A stretch of 22,192 nucleotides of DNA from Bacillota bacterium (GCA_023460575.1 JAEWPQ010000198.1:1-22192); one strand, 5' to 3'. Positions 1-7,112 are shown, counted from the stretch's first letter. The notes: generated from the letters alone by a model not told the origin. Numbers and translations: made by a program.

Positions 1-16
1 TTCTTCTCCTGTGGTT

Positions 17-553
17 TTATAATCCCATATCTTTCACGTCTTCTGACAGAAATCTGTGGTATGTCGCATGGTTATCATGGAATTTAATAAAATATCGGTA
101 AGAATCCCTGGCGGAATCTTTAAAATACAAAATAAAATCGCATTCTTCCCCGTCACAGTTTTCACAAACATAGTTACCGTCTGAATACTTAAAGAACACA
201 TTTTTAATTTCTTCAGGCTGAATACCGGGTTTTTCTATGTTCTCAATAAATTCCCTTAAAAATCCGTTTTCTTCTTCCTGCTCCCAGACATATTCTACAC
301 CTTCCGGCGGAATCAGAAAGCAGAACCGCTCCTGGCTTCTGGTGATTTTAATTTCTCCCAGCCGGTCTTTTACATAAGTCTTAAATTCTTTTAATGCTGT
401 TTTTATATCATCACTTAAATCCCCTGCTTTCAGGATTCTTAACAGTGATTTTTCAGGATAATAAAACCTTATGGCTTCCTTTTCATATCCCAGTTTCATC
501 TGTACTTCTCTGATTGAATTAATGAGCATACGCTCCAGAGCAGCATACTGCAT
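17..553 (-). CDS. DUF3877-like hypothetical protein
   Basis: Small soluble protein of 178 residues with no signal peptide or membrane segment. The N-terminus (an ALERMLINSIREVQMKLGY-type helix followed by EAIRFYYPEKSLLRIL) matches what I remember of the clostridial DUF3877 family, whose function is unknown. A C-terminal CENCDGEEC cluster gives three closely spaced cysteines that might bind a metal. An upstream ATG at 569-571 would add six residues, but AAAGGAG lies between the two ATGs, 7-8 bases before the one at 551-553, so I chose the latter. It follows the aspartoacylase-fold gene by about 30 bases on the same strand and is probably cotranscribed with it. The family name is from memory and moderately certain; no function can be proposed. 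Confidence 0.7.
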   Translation of the reverse strand: MQYAALERMLINSIREVQMKLGYEKEAIRFYYPEKSLLRILKAGDLSDDIKTALKEFKTYVKDRLGEIKITRSQERFCFLIPPEGVEYVWEQEEENGFLREFIENIEKPGIQPEEIKNVFFKYSDGNYVCENCDGEECDFILYFKDSARDSYRYFIKFHDNHATYHRFLSEDVKDMGL

Positions 554-584
554 GTCCGCTCTCCTTTCCATGCTTTACGGCACA

Positions 585-1520
585 TTATTCATGAAGCCGC
601 CGTATAATTTTAAAGATAATACCCCCTTCGGTAACGAATGGCTGGGAATGGGAAAAGAATACAATTCCTTCTGTAGGTGCAAGAATCTGGCTTATAATCT
701 CTCCCTCATAAGGGTCCAGGATATCTGCCAGAATCTCCCCCCTACTCACTTCCTCACCCGGTTTTACATGGGGACGGTAAATGCCGGCACAGTCTGTCCT
801 TACACTTGATAAATCGCTTTCATGAAGAACTGTGGCAATATAGCCGCTGTGACTGGTGTAACGCACCATTCCCATACGGGTTAAAAACCGCAGCACAGAA
901 GCTACTGCCATACGGGCAGAGGGTTCGTCTATCTGATCCGTTCCGCTGGTATAGATGGAGAATGCGCTGGTATTCTTTAACTGCCAGTTATAATTCAGTG
1001 TCGCCTTATCAAATGGCTTGGCATCCCGAACCACCACATAGGGAAGTCCGAAAAGATTTGCAAGGCTTGGATTCTGATATCCGGTATCCATCATACGCAC
1101 ATGGGGGACGAAATTGCCGGGTATATAAAAGCTGGTAAACTGAATTCCGTAGCTGTATTCTTTCACTGCATCAAAGATGCCCGCTGCAATCCTCTTTGTG
1201 GTTTCTCCGCTTCCGTCTCCCGGATACATACGGTTGATGTCCGAATCGTCAGTCGGCCAGAACCGTTTACCAACATTGAGTGATGCTGTATTCACAGTAG
1301 GGATGACCATAATCTCATTGCCTTTAATAATGGCTCCCCGCTCTTCCAACTCCTTTAGCTGTCTGATTAACTGGGAACAGATATAGAGCTGCTGAACCTC
1401 ATTGCCTCTGCATGCACCTACAATACACGCCGACTTTTCCCCTTTGCCGAAATGATAGCCATATAGATTCATATCGTCCCTGTAAAGATTCTTCAGAGTG
1501 AAAATGGTCTCTTTTCTCAT
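585..1520 (-). CDS. AstE/aspartoacylase-fold protein lacking zinc ligands (probable pseudoenzyme)
   Basis: Protein of 311 residues with the overall layout of the succinylglutamate desuccinylase/aspartoacylase family (M14-type zinc carboxypeptidase fold), including the conserved DINRMYPG arginine loop (residues 94-101) and a C-terminal beta-barrel with the GIVFFSHSQPFVTEGG pattern. The zinc site is broken. The HGxE motif reads C-R38-G-N-E41, so the histidine is an arginine. The DLH motif is replaced by Q-F-T129, and the catalytic-glutamate region (VEMG in the neighbour) reads SIYTSG. The next gene upstream encodes an intact paralogue; its stop overlaps this start region (1517-1520), indicating translational coupling. 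It could be a regulatory or heteromeric partner of that enzyme, or a binding protein. The ORF is full length and undamaged, so it is probably maintained rather than decaying. Confidence 0.8.
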   Translation of the reverse strand: MRKETIFTLKNLYRDDMNLYGYHFGKGEKSACIVGACRGNEVQQLYICSQLIRQLKELEERGAIIKGNEIMVIPTVNTASLNVGKRFWPTDDSDINRMYPGDGSGETTKRIAAGIFDAVKEYSYGIQFTSFYIPGNFVPHVRMMDTGYQNPSLANLFGLPYVVVRDAKPFDKATLNYNWQLKNTSAFSIYTSGTDQIDEPSARMAVASVLRFLTRMGMVRYTSHSGYIATVLHESDLSSVRTDCAGIYRPHVKPGEEVSRGEILADILDPYEGEIISQILAPTEGIVFFSHSQPFVTEGGIIFKIIRRLHE

Positions 1521-2455
1521 ACCTGCTCACCTCCCAGCACCCGCGCCAGCAAAGATCCTGCCGATACCACCGGATATTCCCTGAGGGTAAATACCAGTCC
1601 GTCTATGGGGGAAACCACTTCTTCCAGTATCGTTCCGGTTAATGGATTTAATATCTGTCCAATGGGCTGGTTTTCCTTTACTGTACCAAGATGTTCCACC
1701 AGAGGCAGAAATATACCCGGGCTTTCCGCATGCAAAAGTCCAAGATTCCGGTTAAAGGAAATCATGGGTTCTTTTGGAATGATAGTTTCTCCGGTCCATA
1801 TTCCCAGTTCCTTCATCAGACAGAGAATCCCTTCTGCCAGCTGCTTTCCATAGCTTTTTGTGATCCGCATCCCCACCCCCATTTCAACTACAAAGGTAGG
1901 GACTCCAATGCTGTTTAAACCATGGGACAGAGTGGAATCTAACACTACGGCATTCTCATAAACCCAAACCAGATCCACATTCATCAGCTTTGCGTAGCCG
2001 ATGAGCTTCTCAGCATAGGCCTCACTCATACGGATCTGGGGAATCTCTCTTAAAAAGATATTGCTGGCATGTAAATCCACACAGAAATCAGATCCGGAGA
2101 TATCAGCCATGATCTGGGAGGCGATGTGTTCCGATACCGCTCCCTCCTCATCACCCGGAAAAATCCGGTTCATATCAATATCATATCCAGGCAGACCTCT
2201 GGTAATGGAATCAATTCCAAGCGGATTAAGCGCCGGATAAATATCCACAATTCCTTTTAAATAATCCCTGTTTTCTCTGAGAATGCGGTTAATCTCGTAA
2301 CATACAAACTGGCCTTCCAGCTCGTCCCCATGAACTCCGGTGACAATACTGAGCCGCTTTTCTCTGCCGGTTATCGTCTCAGGCTCTAATCTGTTTTTAT
2401 ATATGTTCCAGCTTTCTCCTACAGGCAGGCCAACGGATGCAACTGTCCTTATCAT
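1517..2455 (-). CDS. Succinylglutamate desuccinylase/aspartoacylase family protein
   Basis: Zinc-dependent amidohydrolase of the AstE/AspA family, which hydrolyses N-acyl amino acids; the substrate is not predictable here. Counting from the GTG at 2467, the zinc ligands are H46 and E49 in VHGDE and H133 in VDLHA, the substrate arginine loop is DIDMNRIFPG (96-105), and the probable catalytic glutamate is E195 in VVEMG. A C-terminal beta-barrel domain follows. The length suits the family. Starts are possible at 2467 (GTG), 2464 (ATG) and 2455 (ATG). I chose 2455 because GGGTGAT lies about seven bases before it, but this is not decisive. A sigma-70-type promoter sits immediately upstream. The gene overlaps its zinc-less paralogue by four bases, so the two are probably translated together and may work as a pair. 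Confidence 0.85.
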   Translation of the reverse strand: MIRTVASVGLPVGESWNIYKNRLEPETITGREKRLSIVTGVHGDELEGQFVCYEINRILRENRDYLKGIVDIYPALNPLGIDSITRGLPGYDIDMNRIFPGDEEGAVSEHIASQIMADISGSDFCVDLHASNIFLREIPQIRMSEAYAEKLIGYAKLMNVDLVWVYENAVVLDSTLSHGLNSIGVPTFVVEMGVGMRITKSYGKQLAEGILCLMKELGIWTGETIIPKEPMISFNRNLGLLHAESPGIFLPLVEHLGTVKENQPIGQILNPLTGTILEEVVSPIDGLVFTLREYPVVSAGSLLARVLGGEQV

Positions 2456-2489
2456 GTCTCTCATCACCCTTGTTCTTATACTTTATTAC

Positions 2490-2517
2490 ATTATAAGAAT
2501 AAATCAGCATGATTCAA
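2490..2517 (-). promoter_or_regulatory. Sigma-70-type promoter for the aspartoacylase-like gene pair
   Basis: On the minus strand, TTGAAT (2512-2517) and TATAAT (2490-2495) are separated by 16 bases. The -35 element overlaps the stop codon region of the DUF1062 gene, so the pair can be transcribed independently of that gene. Seen by eye; not tested. Confidence 0.55.
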
Positions 2518-3128
2518 ACGTCAAGCGATTCCTGCCCGATGGCTTCCTCCTTATTTATCTGAATTAACATTCCATCCACGACTTTTGCCCCCGGCGCAAG
2601 AACCTCCTGTCCGGATGTCACCAGCCCGCCATCAAACCATTTTTTAATCTGGCTCCTGGAGACTGCAAGTTCGCCTGCAAACAGGGCATCTGCCCTCAGC
2701 TTAAGTCCGGACGGATTTTTTATCTGTATCTCCATATATGCGTCTTCATTGACCGGTGCGACTGTTCCTGTCTCAAGTATATGATACCCGGTTTTTATTT
2801 CCGCGATTTCCGCTTTGTTTTTTATAAACAGTTCCCTGTCACTTCCATAGCTGGCTGCCAGCTGGGGACTGTTACTTAAAAATCCTTCATACTCCGTTTT
2901 ATTTATGTTCTCTTTATTTGCCCGTTCTATAATGGTCATTTTCCATGAAGTATCACAATGGCTGCATCGGTAAATCAGCCATACATCAAGCAGTTTTCCA
3001 TTGGCGTTAACCCTGAACTTTCCGCTGTTTTCAAATTCCGTCTTTCCTTTGCATTTTGGGCACCTTCTTATGACAACGGGCAGCTGATCAGGAACAATCA
3101 GCCACAGTTTCCGTAAATTTCGATTCAT
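2514..3128 (-). CDS. DUF1062 domain-containing protein
   Basis: Protein of 204 residues from the chosen start. The N-terminal half carries a zinc-ribbon-like CPKC ... CSHC pair framing the stretch FRVNANGKLLDVWLIYRC, which I recognise as the DUF1062 signature. The C-terminal third (LRADALFAGELAVSRSQIKKWFDGG) resembles an S4-type RNA-binding helix-loop-helix, so an RNA-related role is possible but unproven. The open frame extends to 3200, but the ATG at 3126-3128 has GGAGG five bases upstream, giving the start MNRNLRKLWLIVPDQL. It lies between the CD3324-type gene's terminator upstream and the aspartoacylase pair downstream, all on one strand. Confidence 0.85.
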   Translation of the reverse strand: MNRNLRKLWLIVPDQLPVVIRRCPKCKGKTEFENSGKFRVNANGKLLDVWLIYRCSHCDTSWKMTIIERANKENINKTEYEGFLSNSPQLAASYGSDRELFIKNKAEIAEIKTGYHILETGTVAPVNEDAYMEIQIKNPSGLKLRADALFAGELAVSRSQIKKWFDGGLVTSGQEVLAPGAKVVDGMLIQINKEEAIGQESLDV

Positions 3129-3207
3129 ATCTTCCTCCATATTGTTGTCTTTACGGATAACTCTACTATGAACAGTGCCGCCTTCCCACCTCACTTTCAT
3201 TTATGAA

Positions 3208-3248
3208 ATAAAAAAAAGGCAGCGCATCATTGTTTATGACACACCGCC
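3208..3248 (-). terminator. Intrinsic terminator of the CD3324-type gene
   Basis: On the minus strand a 13-base-pair stem (arms 3236-3248 and 3218-3230, no mismatch, four G-U pairs) with a five-base loop is followed by seven or more T residues (3211-3217). The stem starts inside the last codons of the gene, and the stop codon TAA (3234-3236) lies at the stem/loop boundary. Confidence 0.85.
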
Positions 3249-3524
3249 TGTATCCTTTTTCTTTTCCTGGAGTACGATCCTCTGAATGCTCTTTTCTGAC
3301 AGATAATAACGCTCTGCCAGAATCCTTACACAAAATCCGGATACATAATCTTTGTAAATGGAACGGTCCCGGCGTTTCCGCTCTTCTCTGGCTCCGGTTC
3401 CTTCTCCCCAGGTTCTTTTGTTTTCCTGTTTTCTGGGGATATAGACATACTCCCCGTCAATATACTTCTGAATCAGTTCCACCAGCTCCTCTGGCAGAAT
3501 TTCATTGGCCTTCTGATAGCGCAT
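3234..3524 (-). CDS. CD3324 family helix-turn-helix protein
   Basis: Small protein of 96 residues. The N-terminal pattern (A-x-x-ILPEELVELIQKYIDGEYVYIP, then a basic WGEGTGAREERKRRDR stretch) and the C-terminal helix-turn-helix (LAERYYLSEKSIQRIVLQEKK) fit what I recall of the CD3324 family of small clostridial DNA-binding-like proteins. The specific role is unknown. The ATG at 3522-3524 has GGGAGG five bases upstream. The reading frame is open for a further 81 bases upstream, back to a TAG, but conserved family sequence begins at this ATG. The gene has its own extended -10 promoter and its own terminator, so it is monocistronic, with a leader of roughly 150 bases containing a hairpin and a mini-ORF. 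Confidence 0.85.
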   Translation of the reverse strand: MRYQKANEILPEELVELIQKYIDGEYVYIPRKQENKRTWGEGTGAREERKRRDRSIYKDYVSGFCVRILAERYYLSEKSIQRIVLQEKKKDTGGVS

Positions 3525-3574
3525 CGCTGCCTCCCAAACATATTTTCTGTCCGGAATAGCAAAGGCTGTACAAT

Positions 3575-3612
3575 TACTTATATTTTCACTGCATAACCCG
3601 TGCTATGCAGTC
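3575..3612 (-). promoter_or_regulatory. Leader hairpin upstream of the CD3324-type gene
   Basis: In the transcribed leader (minus strand) there is a perfect eight-base inverted repeat, ACTGCATA ... TATGCAGT, with an eight-base loop. The TAG stop of an eight-codon mini-ORF (MMEPSKTA, ATG near 3633, preceded by AAGGAGG) falls in the first arm. Together they could form a leader-peptide control element. This is inference from arrangement only, and end positions are approximate. Confidence 0.35.
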
Positions 3613-3679
3613 TTTGAGGGTTCCATCATAAAATAACCCGCCTCCTTTTCATCACTCGTTTACCCGCCGTATCGTTTCC

Positions 3680-3708
3680 ATTCTAGCACAGGTTTACGAA
3701 AAAAAATA
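3680..3708 (-). promoter_or_regulatory. Extended -10 promoter for the CD3324-type gene
   Basis: The minus strand reads TGCTAGAAT, a TGn-extended -10 (TAGAAT at 3680-3685) with only a poor T-rich -35. The predicted start near 3673 leaves a leader of about 150 bases before the ATG at 3524. Confidence 0.45.
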
Positions 3709-3742
3709 CCTCATATTTGTTACAGATATAAAAATGATCACG

Positions 3743-4405
3743 TCATTCGTATTTTACAACCACCCCTAAATACCTCGCCAGCTCTGCCGCCTGATACAAA
3801 TCCACAACTGCCCCTTTTAATTCCTTGCACTCGTCAGAGAGCACAATTCCATGTATGGTGCAGCTGGTAAAATCCATTCCCTTCAGCATGGTCTTAAAGA
3901 AGCTGGCATTATCCATATTCACCTGGGTCCACAAAACCTCCTTCATACGGCACTGGGTCAAAAATCCCCCTTCCAGCTGGGAGCCGGAGAAATGAATATG
4001 CTCCATCTTCGATCCGTCAAAATTGGCATAGCGGAAATTGCAGTCGGAAATTCTGGAATGAAGCATGGTACTGCCGCAAAACCGGGTGCCTACGCCTTTG
4101 GAAGAGATGAATTCCGTCCGGTTAAAATAGCAGTCTTCCAGACCGCAGTTGGAAAAATCACAGGAACGGAAAATAACATCGGTAAATTCCCCTTTTTCAA
4201 AAGAACAATCCTGAAACAGGCAGTTTTCAAAGATCACAGCGGAAAACTGCATGCGGGAAATATCCTCCCCGCTCATACGGACGTTTTGTATCATTGCATC
4301 TCTGATTTCTTCTTCATTCTCTTTTTTTCTGTATAATTCCGCTTCATCTGCAGGGATTAATTCCTCTTCCCCCGAAAGAATCGGCGCAAGCAGCTTCTCT
4401 TTCAT
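3743..4405 (-). CDS. Pentapeptide-repeat protein (Qnr/MfpA-like architecture)
   Basis: Protein of 220 residues, most of it tandem pentapeptide repeats with F/L/M at the central position (for example FENCLFQDCSFEKGEF and FRSCDFSNCGLEDCYF), predicting a right-handed quadrilateral beta-helix. The repeats run from about residue 45 to 195. A C-terminal LKGAVVDLYQAAELARYLGVVVK segment resembles the capping tail of Qnr-like proteins, which mimic DNA and bind DNA gyrase; whether this one does cannot be told from sequence. The first 40 residues are charged and non-repetitive. The start ATG (4403-4405) has AAGGGG upstream. It is transcribed divergently from the catabolic operon, with its own promoter at 4441-4469. 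Confidence 0.88.
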   Translation of the reverse strand: MKEKLLAPILSGEEELIPADEAELYRKKENEEEIRDAMIQNVRMSGEDISRMQFSAVIFENCLFQDCSFEKGEFTDVIFRSCDFSNCGLEDCYFNRTEFISSKGVGTRFCGSTMLHSRISDCNFRYANFDGSKMEHIHFSGSQLEGGFLTQCRMKEVLWTQVNMDNASFFKTMLKGMDFTSCTIHGIVLSDECKELKGAVVDLYQAAELARYLGVVVKYE

Positions 4406-4440
4406 CTAACCATACCCCTTTTTTTACTATTCTGCCTTTT

Positions 4441-4469
4441 ATTATGCCATACAGCTTCTGTCCGGACAA
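4441..4469 (-). promoter_or_regulatory. Promoter of the pentapeptide-repeat gene
   Basis: On the minus strand, TTGTCC (4464-4469), a 17-base spacer and CATAAT (4441-4446), preceded by TGG (extended -10). It places the transcription start about 30 bases before the start codon. Confidence 0.55.
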
Positions 4470-4500
4470 CCAAAATAAACCAAAGCTTTAAAATTTATGC

Positions 4501-4515
4501 ATAGGCACCAGCTAT
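4501..4515 (+). promoter_or_regulatory. Candidate LysR-type box (T-N11-A)
   Basis: ATAGGCACCAGCTAT is a 15-base interrupted palindrome with ATAG/CTAT arms and the T-N11-A form typical of LysR recognition sites. Its centre is about 74 bases upstream of the predicted operon start, close to the usual -65 activator position. A LysR gene lies at the far end of the operon, but binding is inferred. Confidence 0.45.
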
Positions 4516-4546
4516 CAATGAAGGAAAAAAGGCCGAACAGAGCCGA

Positions 4547-4576
4547 TTGGATTTTTACAGATACAGCGCTTATAAT
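4547..4576 (+). promoter_or_regulatory. Promoter of the acyl-CoA operon
   Basis: A perfect -10 TATAAT (4571-4576) is preceded at 18 bases by a poor -35, TTGGAT (4547-4552). A good -10 with a weak -35 is what an activator-dependent promoter looks like and fits the LysR-type box just upstream. The leader to the first start codon is about 48 bases. Confidence 0.5.
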
Positions 4577-4630
4577 AAAAACAGCAAGATTGTTAAAAAA
4601 ATATTTATTTAATACCAGGAGGAAGGAACT

Positions 4631-5815
4631 ATGAGTAAATTATCAAAGGAAGAATTTCAGTCCTATTTAATGCAGATCCGAAAGCTGGCGGAAGGACCGT
4701 TAGAAGAGATCCAGAAGGAAGTAGAGGTTACCAATAAATTCCCGAAAGAATTTTATGATCTGTCAATTAAAAATGATTTATACCGCTGCGCACTTCCGGT
4801 TGAATACGGCGGTTACGGTCTGTCCGAGCTTGAGATCTTACAGGTACAGGAAGAATTCTCCAGAGGACCGGGCGGAATGAGAATGCATCTTCATTATGCG
4901 ATGGACTTAAACTGGAGAATCCTTGATGATTACGGCAGCAAAGAACTGAAAGACGAATACATGAACAAGTTCCAGGATAAATCCGTATTTACCTGTTTTG
5001 CACTGACTGAGGCAACCGGCGGAACCGGAGCCGATTTACATACCATGGCAGTAAAAGACGGCGATTCCTATGTATTAAACGGAGAGAAAACTTTAATCTC
5101 CCATACAGACTGCTGTGAATTCGCTTATGTAATCGCAGTTACCAATCCTGATTCCAAAAAGGATGACAGACTTTCCGCATTCTTTGTTCCGATGGATGCT
5201 CCCGGATTTGAAGTAATCAACATGCCTCATATGATGGGCTGCCGCGGAGCCGGACACGGTGAACTGAAATTTACAAACTGTAAGATTGACAAGAAGTATT
5301 TATTAGGAAAAGAAGGCCAGGGCCTTGAAATTGCCATGCATTCCTTATCTGTATCCCGTGCCCATATCGCAGCAAGCAACTTAGGTATGGCTCAGAGAAT
5401 GCTGGAACTTTCCTTACAGTATGCAAATGACCGCGTAACCTTTGGAAAACCAATCGGAACCCGTCAGGCAATCCGGTGCAAAATTGCTGATATGTCCATG
5501 ATGGTTCATGCACTGCGCTGCATGGTTTACGATTTTGCAAAATCCTATGAAGAAAATCCAACCGGCGAGTACATTGAAGAGAAAGCAGCAATGTGCAAGC
5601 TGTACAGCATTGATACCACCAGAAAGGTCAGCGATGAGATGTTAGAGATCTTCGGCGGAGTCGGCTATTTTGAAGACTGTAAATACGGTCCTGTAGAACG
5701 TCTCTACCGTGACTGCCGCGCAATGTGGCTGGAAGAAGGCGCTCCTACCGTTCAGCGCATCACCATTTCCAGAAATACCATCAAGCATGGCGCAAAAATG
5801 GAATACATCGTCTAA
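4631..5815 (+). CDS. Acyl-CoA dehydrogenase family flavoenzyme 1
   Basis: FAD enzyme of 394 residues with the complete acyl-CoA dehydrogenase layout: N-terminal helical domain, middle beta domain (CFALTEATGGTGAD near residue 120), and C-terminal helical domain with DRVTFGKPIGTRQAI and EIFGGVGYFEDCKYGPVERLYRDCR. The segment LEEGAPTVQRITISR aligns with the MCAD EGT-xx-QR motif, putting the candidate catalytic base at E369. Such enzymes form or reduce the alpha-beta double bond of acyl-CoAs; some relatives (gamma-butyrobetaine pathway) instead catalyse an elimination, so chemistry is open. The start has AGGAGGAAGGA upstream. It is the first gene of the operon and is followed by a terminator-like hairpin, so it may be made in excess over the later genes. 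It is clearly diverged from the second dehydrogenase. Confidence 0.93.
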   Translation: MSKLSKEEFQSYLMQIRKLAEGPLEEIQKEVEVTNKFPKEFYDLSIKNDLYRCALPVEYGGYGLSELEILQVQEEFSRGPGGMRMHLHYAMDLNWRILDDYGSKELKDEYMNKFQDKSVFTCFALTEATGGTGADLHTMAVKDGDSYVLNGEKTLISHTDCCEFAYVIAVTNPDSKKDDRLSAFFVPMDAPGFEVINMPHMMGCRGAGHGELKFTNCKIDKKYLLGKEGQGLEIAMHSLSVSRAHIAASNLGMAQRMLELSLQYANDRVTFGKPIGTRQAIRCKIADMSMMVHALRCMVYDFAKSYEENPTGEYIEEKAAMCKLYSIDTTRKVSDEMLEIFGGVGYFEDCKYGPVERLYRDCRAMWLEEGAPTVQRITISRNTIKHGAKMEYIV

Positions 5816-5826
5816 CAGGAATTCAC

Positions 5827-5872
5827 CTTGGGGTCATCCGGTTCCGTATGGGCCTGATGACCCCGGGTTTTT
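5827..5872 (+). terminator. Internal terminator-like hairpin after the first operon gene
   Basis: GGGGTCATC (5830-5838) pairs perfectly with GATGACCCC (5856-5864), extendable to 12 pairs using G-U, and is followed by TTTTT (5868-5872). It sits in the 73-base gap between dehydrogenase 1 and the CoA-transferase, just before the next ribosome site. It may act as a partial terminator or as an RNA-stabilising stem. Confidence 0.6.
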
Positions 5873-5888
5873 GTAAAGGAGGATCAGC

Positions 5889-7112
5889 ATGAAACCTTTA
5901 GAGGGAGTAAAAGTTGTAGATTTAACCACATATCTTGCAGCCCCTACCACAGTCCGCGTTCTCGGGGAATGGGGCGCCGACTGCATCAAAATCGAGTCCG
6001 CCAAGGGTGATCCTGCAAGAACACAGGGCGCAGTATTTAACATGCCCTATGAAGACGATGAAAACCTGGCATTTGATGTTGCCAACATGAACAAACGCTT
6101 TATCACCCTGGATTTAAAATCCGAAAAGGGTCTGGAAATTGCATACAAACTGATTGGAGAAGCAGATGTCTTTGTCACCAACACCAGAACAAAATCCTTA
6201 ACGAAGCTGGGGCTTGACTACGACACGTTAAGCCGGCGTTTTCCAAAGCTGGTCTTCGCCCAGGTCTTAGGTTATGGGGAAAACGGTCCGGAAAAAGATT
6301 CTGCCGGATTTGATGTTACCTGCTACATGGCCAGAGGAGGTGTGTTCGGAACTACCGTGAACAAAGGCGATGCTCCCATGATCCCAACCAACGGCTTCGG
6401 TGACTTCCAGGTTTCCTTAGGGCTTGCCTCCGGAATCTGTGCTGCTCTTTTTGCCCGGGAGAAATCAGGAAAAGGCGATAAGATCACAGTCTCCCTTCAT
6501 CATGCTGCAGTTTACGCACTGAGCACAGGAGTTATTTCCGCCCAGTACGGCAACCAGTATCCAAAAAGCAGGAAGGAAGTTCCCAATCCGTTTAACAACG
6601 TATACCGCACCAGCGACCAGAAATGGGTGGTAATCTGCTGTCCTGAGTATGACAGAGACTATGAAAAGATCATGACACTGTTAGAAAGAACGGACATGGT
6701 GGGAAATTCCCGCTACATGAGGTGCGCAGAGGTAAATGCCGGACATTTAAACCATGAGGTCATTGATATTCTTGATGAAGCAATCGGCAAACTCACAAGA
6801 AAAGATTTAATGAGTATGTTTAAAGCCAATGATTTAGCCTGCGAAGCTGCCTACGAGCCTCTTGATATGTACGAGGATGAACAGGTCTGGGCCAACCACA
6901 TCATAGCAAAGATCCCCTATCCTTCCGGTGAACGCTACCTTCCCACAAACCCGGTAAACTTTAGTTCTGTTGGAGAACCGGAATACCGGATCGGCGGCTC
7001 CCAGGGTACTCATACGGTTGAGATCCTGGATCATTTGGGATACAGCCAGGGTGAAATCGGGGAGATTCTTGCCTCCGGCGCAGCCACCGGGGAAACAAAG
7101 CTGAAAAAATAA
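5889..7112 (+). CDS. Class III (CaiB/BaiF) CoA-transferase, FldA/HadA-like
   Basis: CoA-transferase of 407 residues that would move CoA between the product acyl-CoA and the incoming carboxylate, saving ATP. The opening LEGVKVVDLTTYLAAPTTVR and the block GYGENGPEKDSAGFD give the family signature, with D142 as the candidate catalytic aspartate. By memory it resembles the phenyllactate/hydroxyisocaproate transferases FldA and HadA (NANK-type DVANMNKRFITLDLKSEKG; GLDYDTL; PKLVFAQVLGYGE; VPNPFNNVYR; YEDEQVWAN) more than generic formyl-CoA transferases. No 2-hydroxyacyl-CoA dehydratase, the usual partner of FldA/HadA, is present in the window. AAAGGAGG precedes the ATG. The gap to the next gene is 28 bases. 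Confidence 0.92.
   Translation: MKPLEGVKVVDLTTYLAAPTTVRVLGEWGADCIKIESAKGDPARTQGAVFNMPYEDDENLAFDVANMNKRFITLDLKSEKGLEIAYKLIGEADVFVTNTRTKSLTKLGLDYDTLSRRFPKLVFAQVLGYGENGPEKDSAGFDVTCYMARGGVFGTTVNKGDAPMIPTNGFGDFQVSLGLASGICAALFAREKSGKGDKITVSLHHAAVYALSTGVISAQYGNQYPKSRKEVPNPFNNVYRTSDQKWVVICCPEYDRDYEKIMTLLERTDMVGNSRYMRCAEVNAGHLNHEVIDILDEAIGKLTRKDLMSMFKANDLACEAAYEPLDMYEDEQVWANHIIAKIPYPSGERYLPTNPVNFSSVGEPEYRIGGSQGTHTVEILDHLGYSQGEIGEILASGAATGETKLKK

Noticed and set aside
3698..3738. Possible terminator after the pentapeptide-repeat gene
   Set aside because: There is a T run, but the preceding stem is only six weak pairs with a long loop, too poor to call.
3851..4336. Plus-strand open frame of 161 codons
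   Set aside because: It is antisense to the pentapeptide-repeat gene and results from that gene's repetitive composition. It has no ribosome site or family resemblance.
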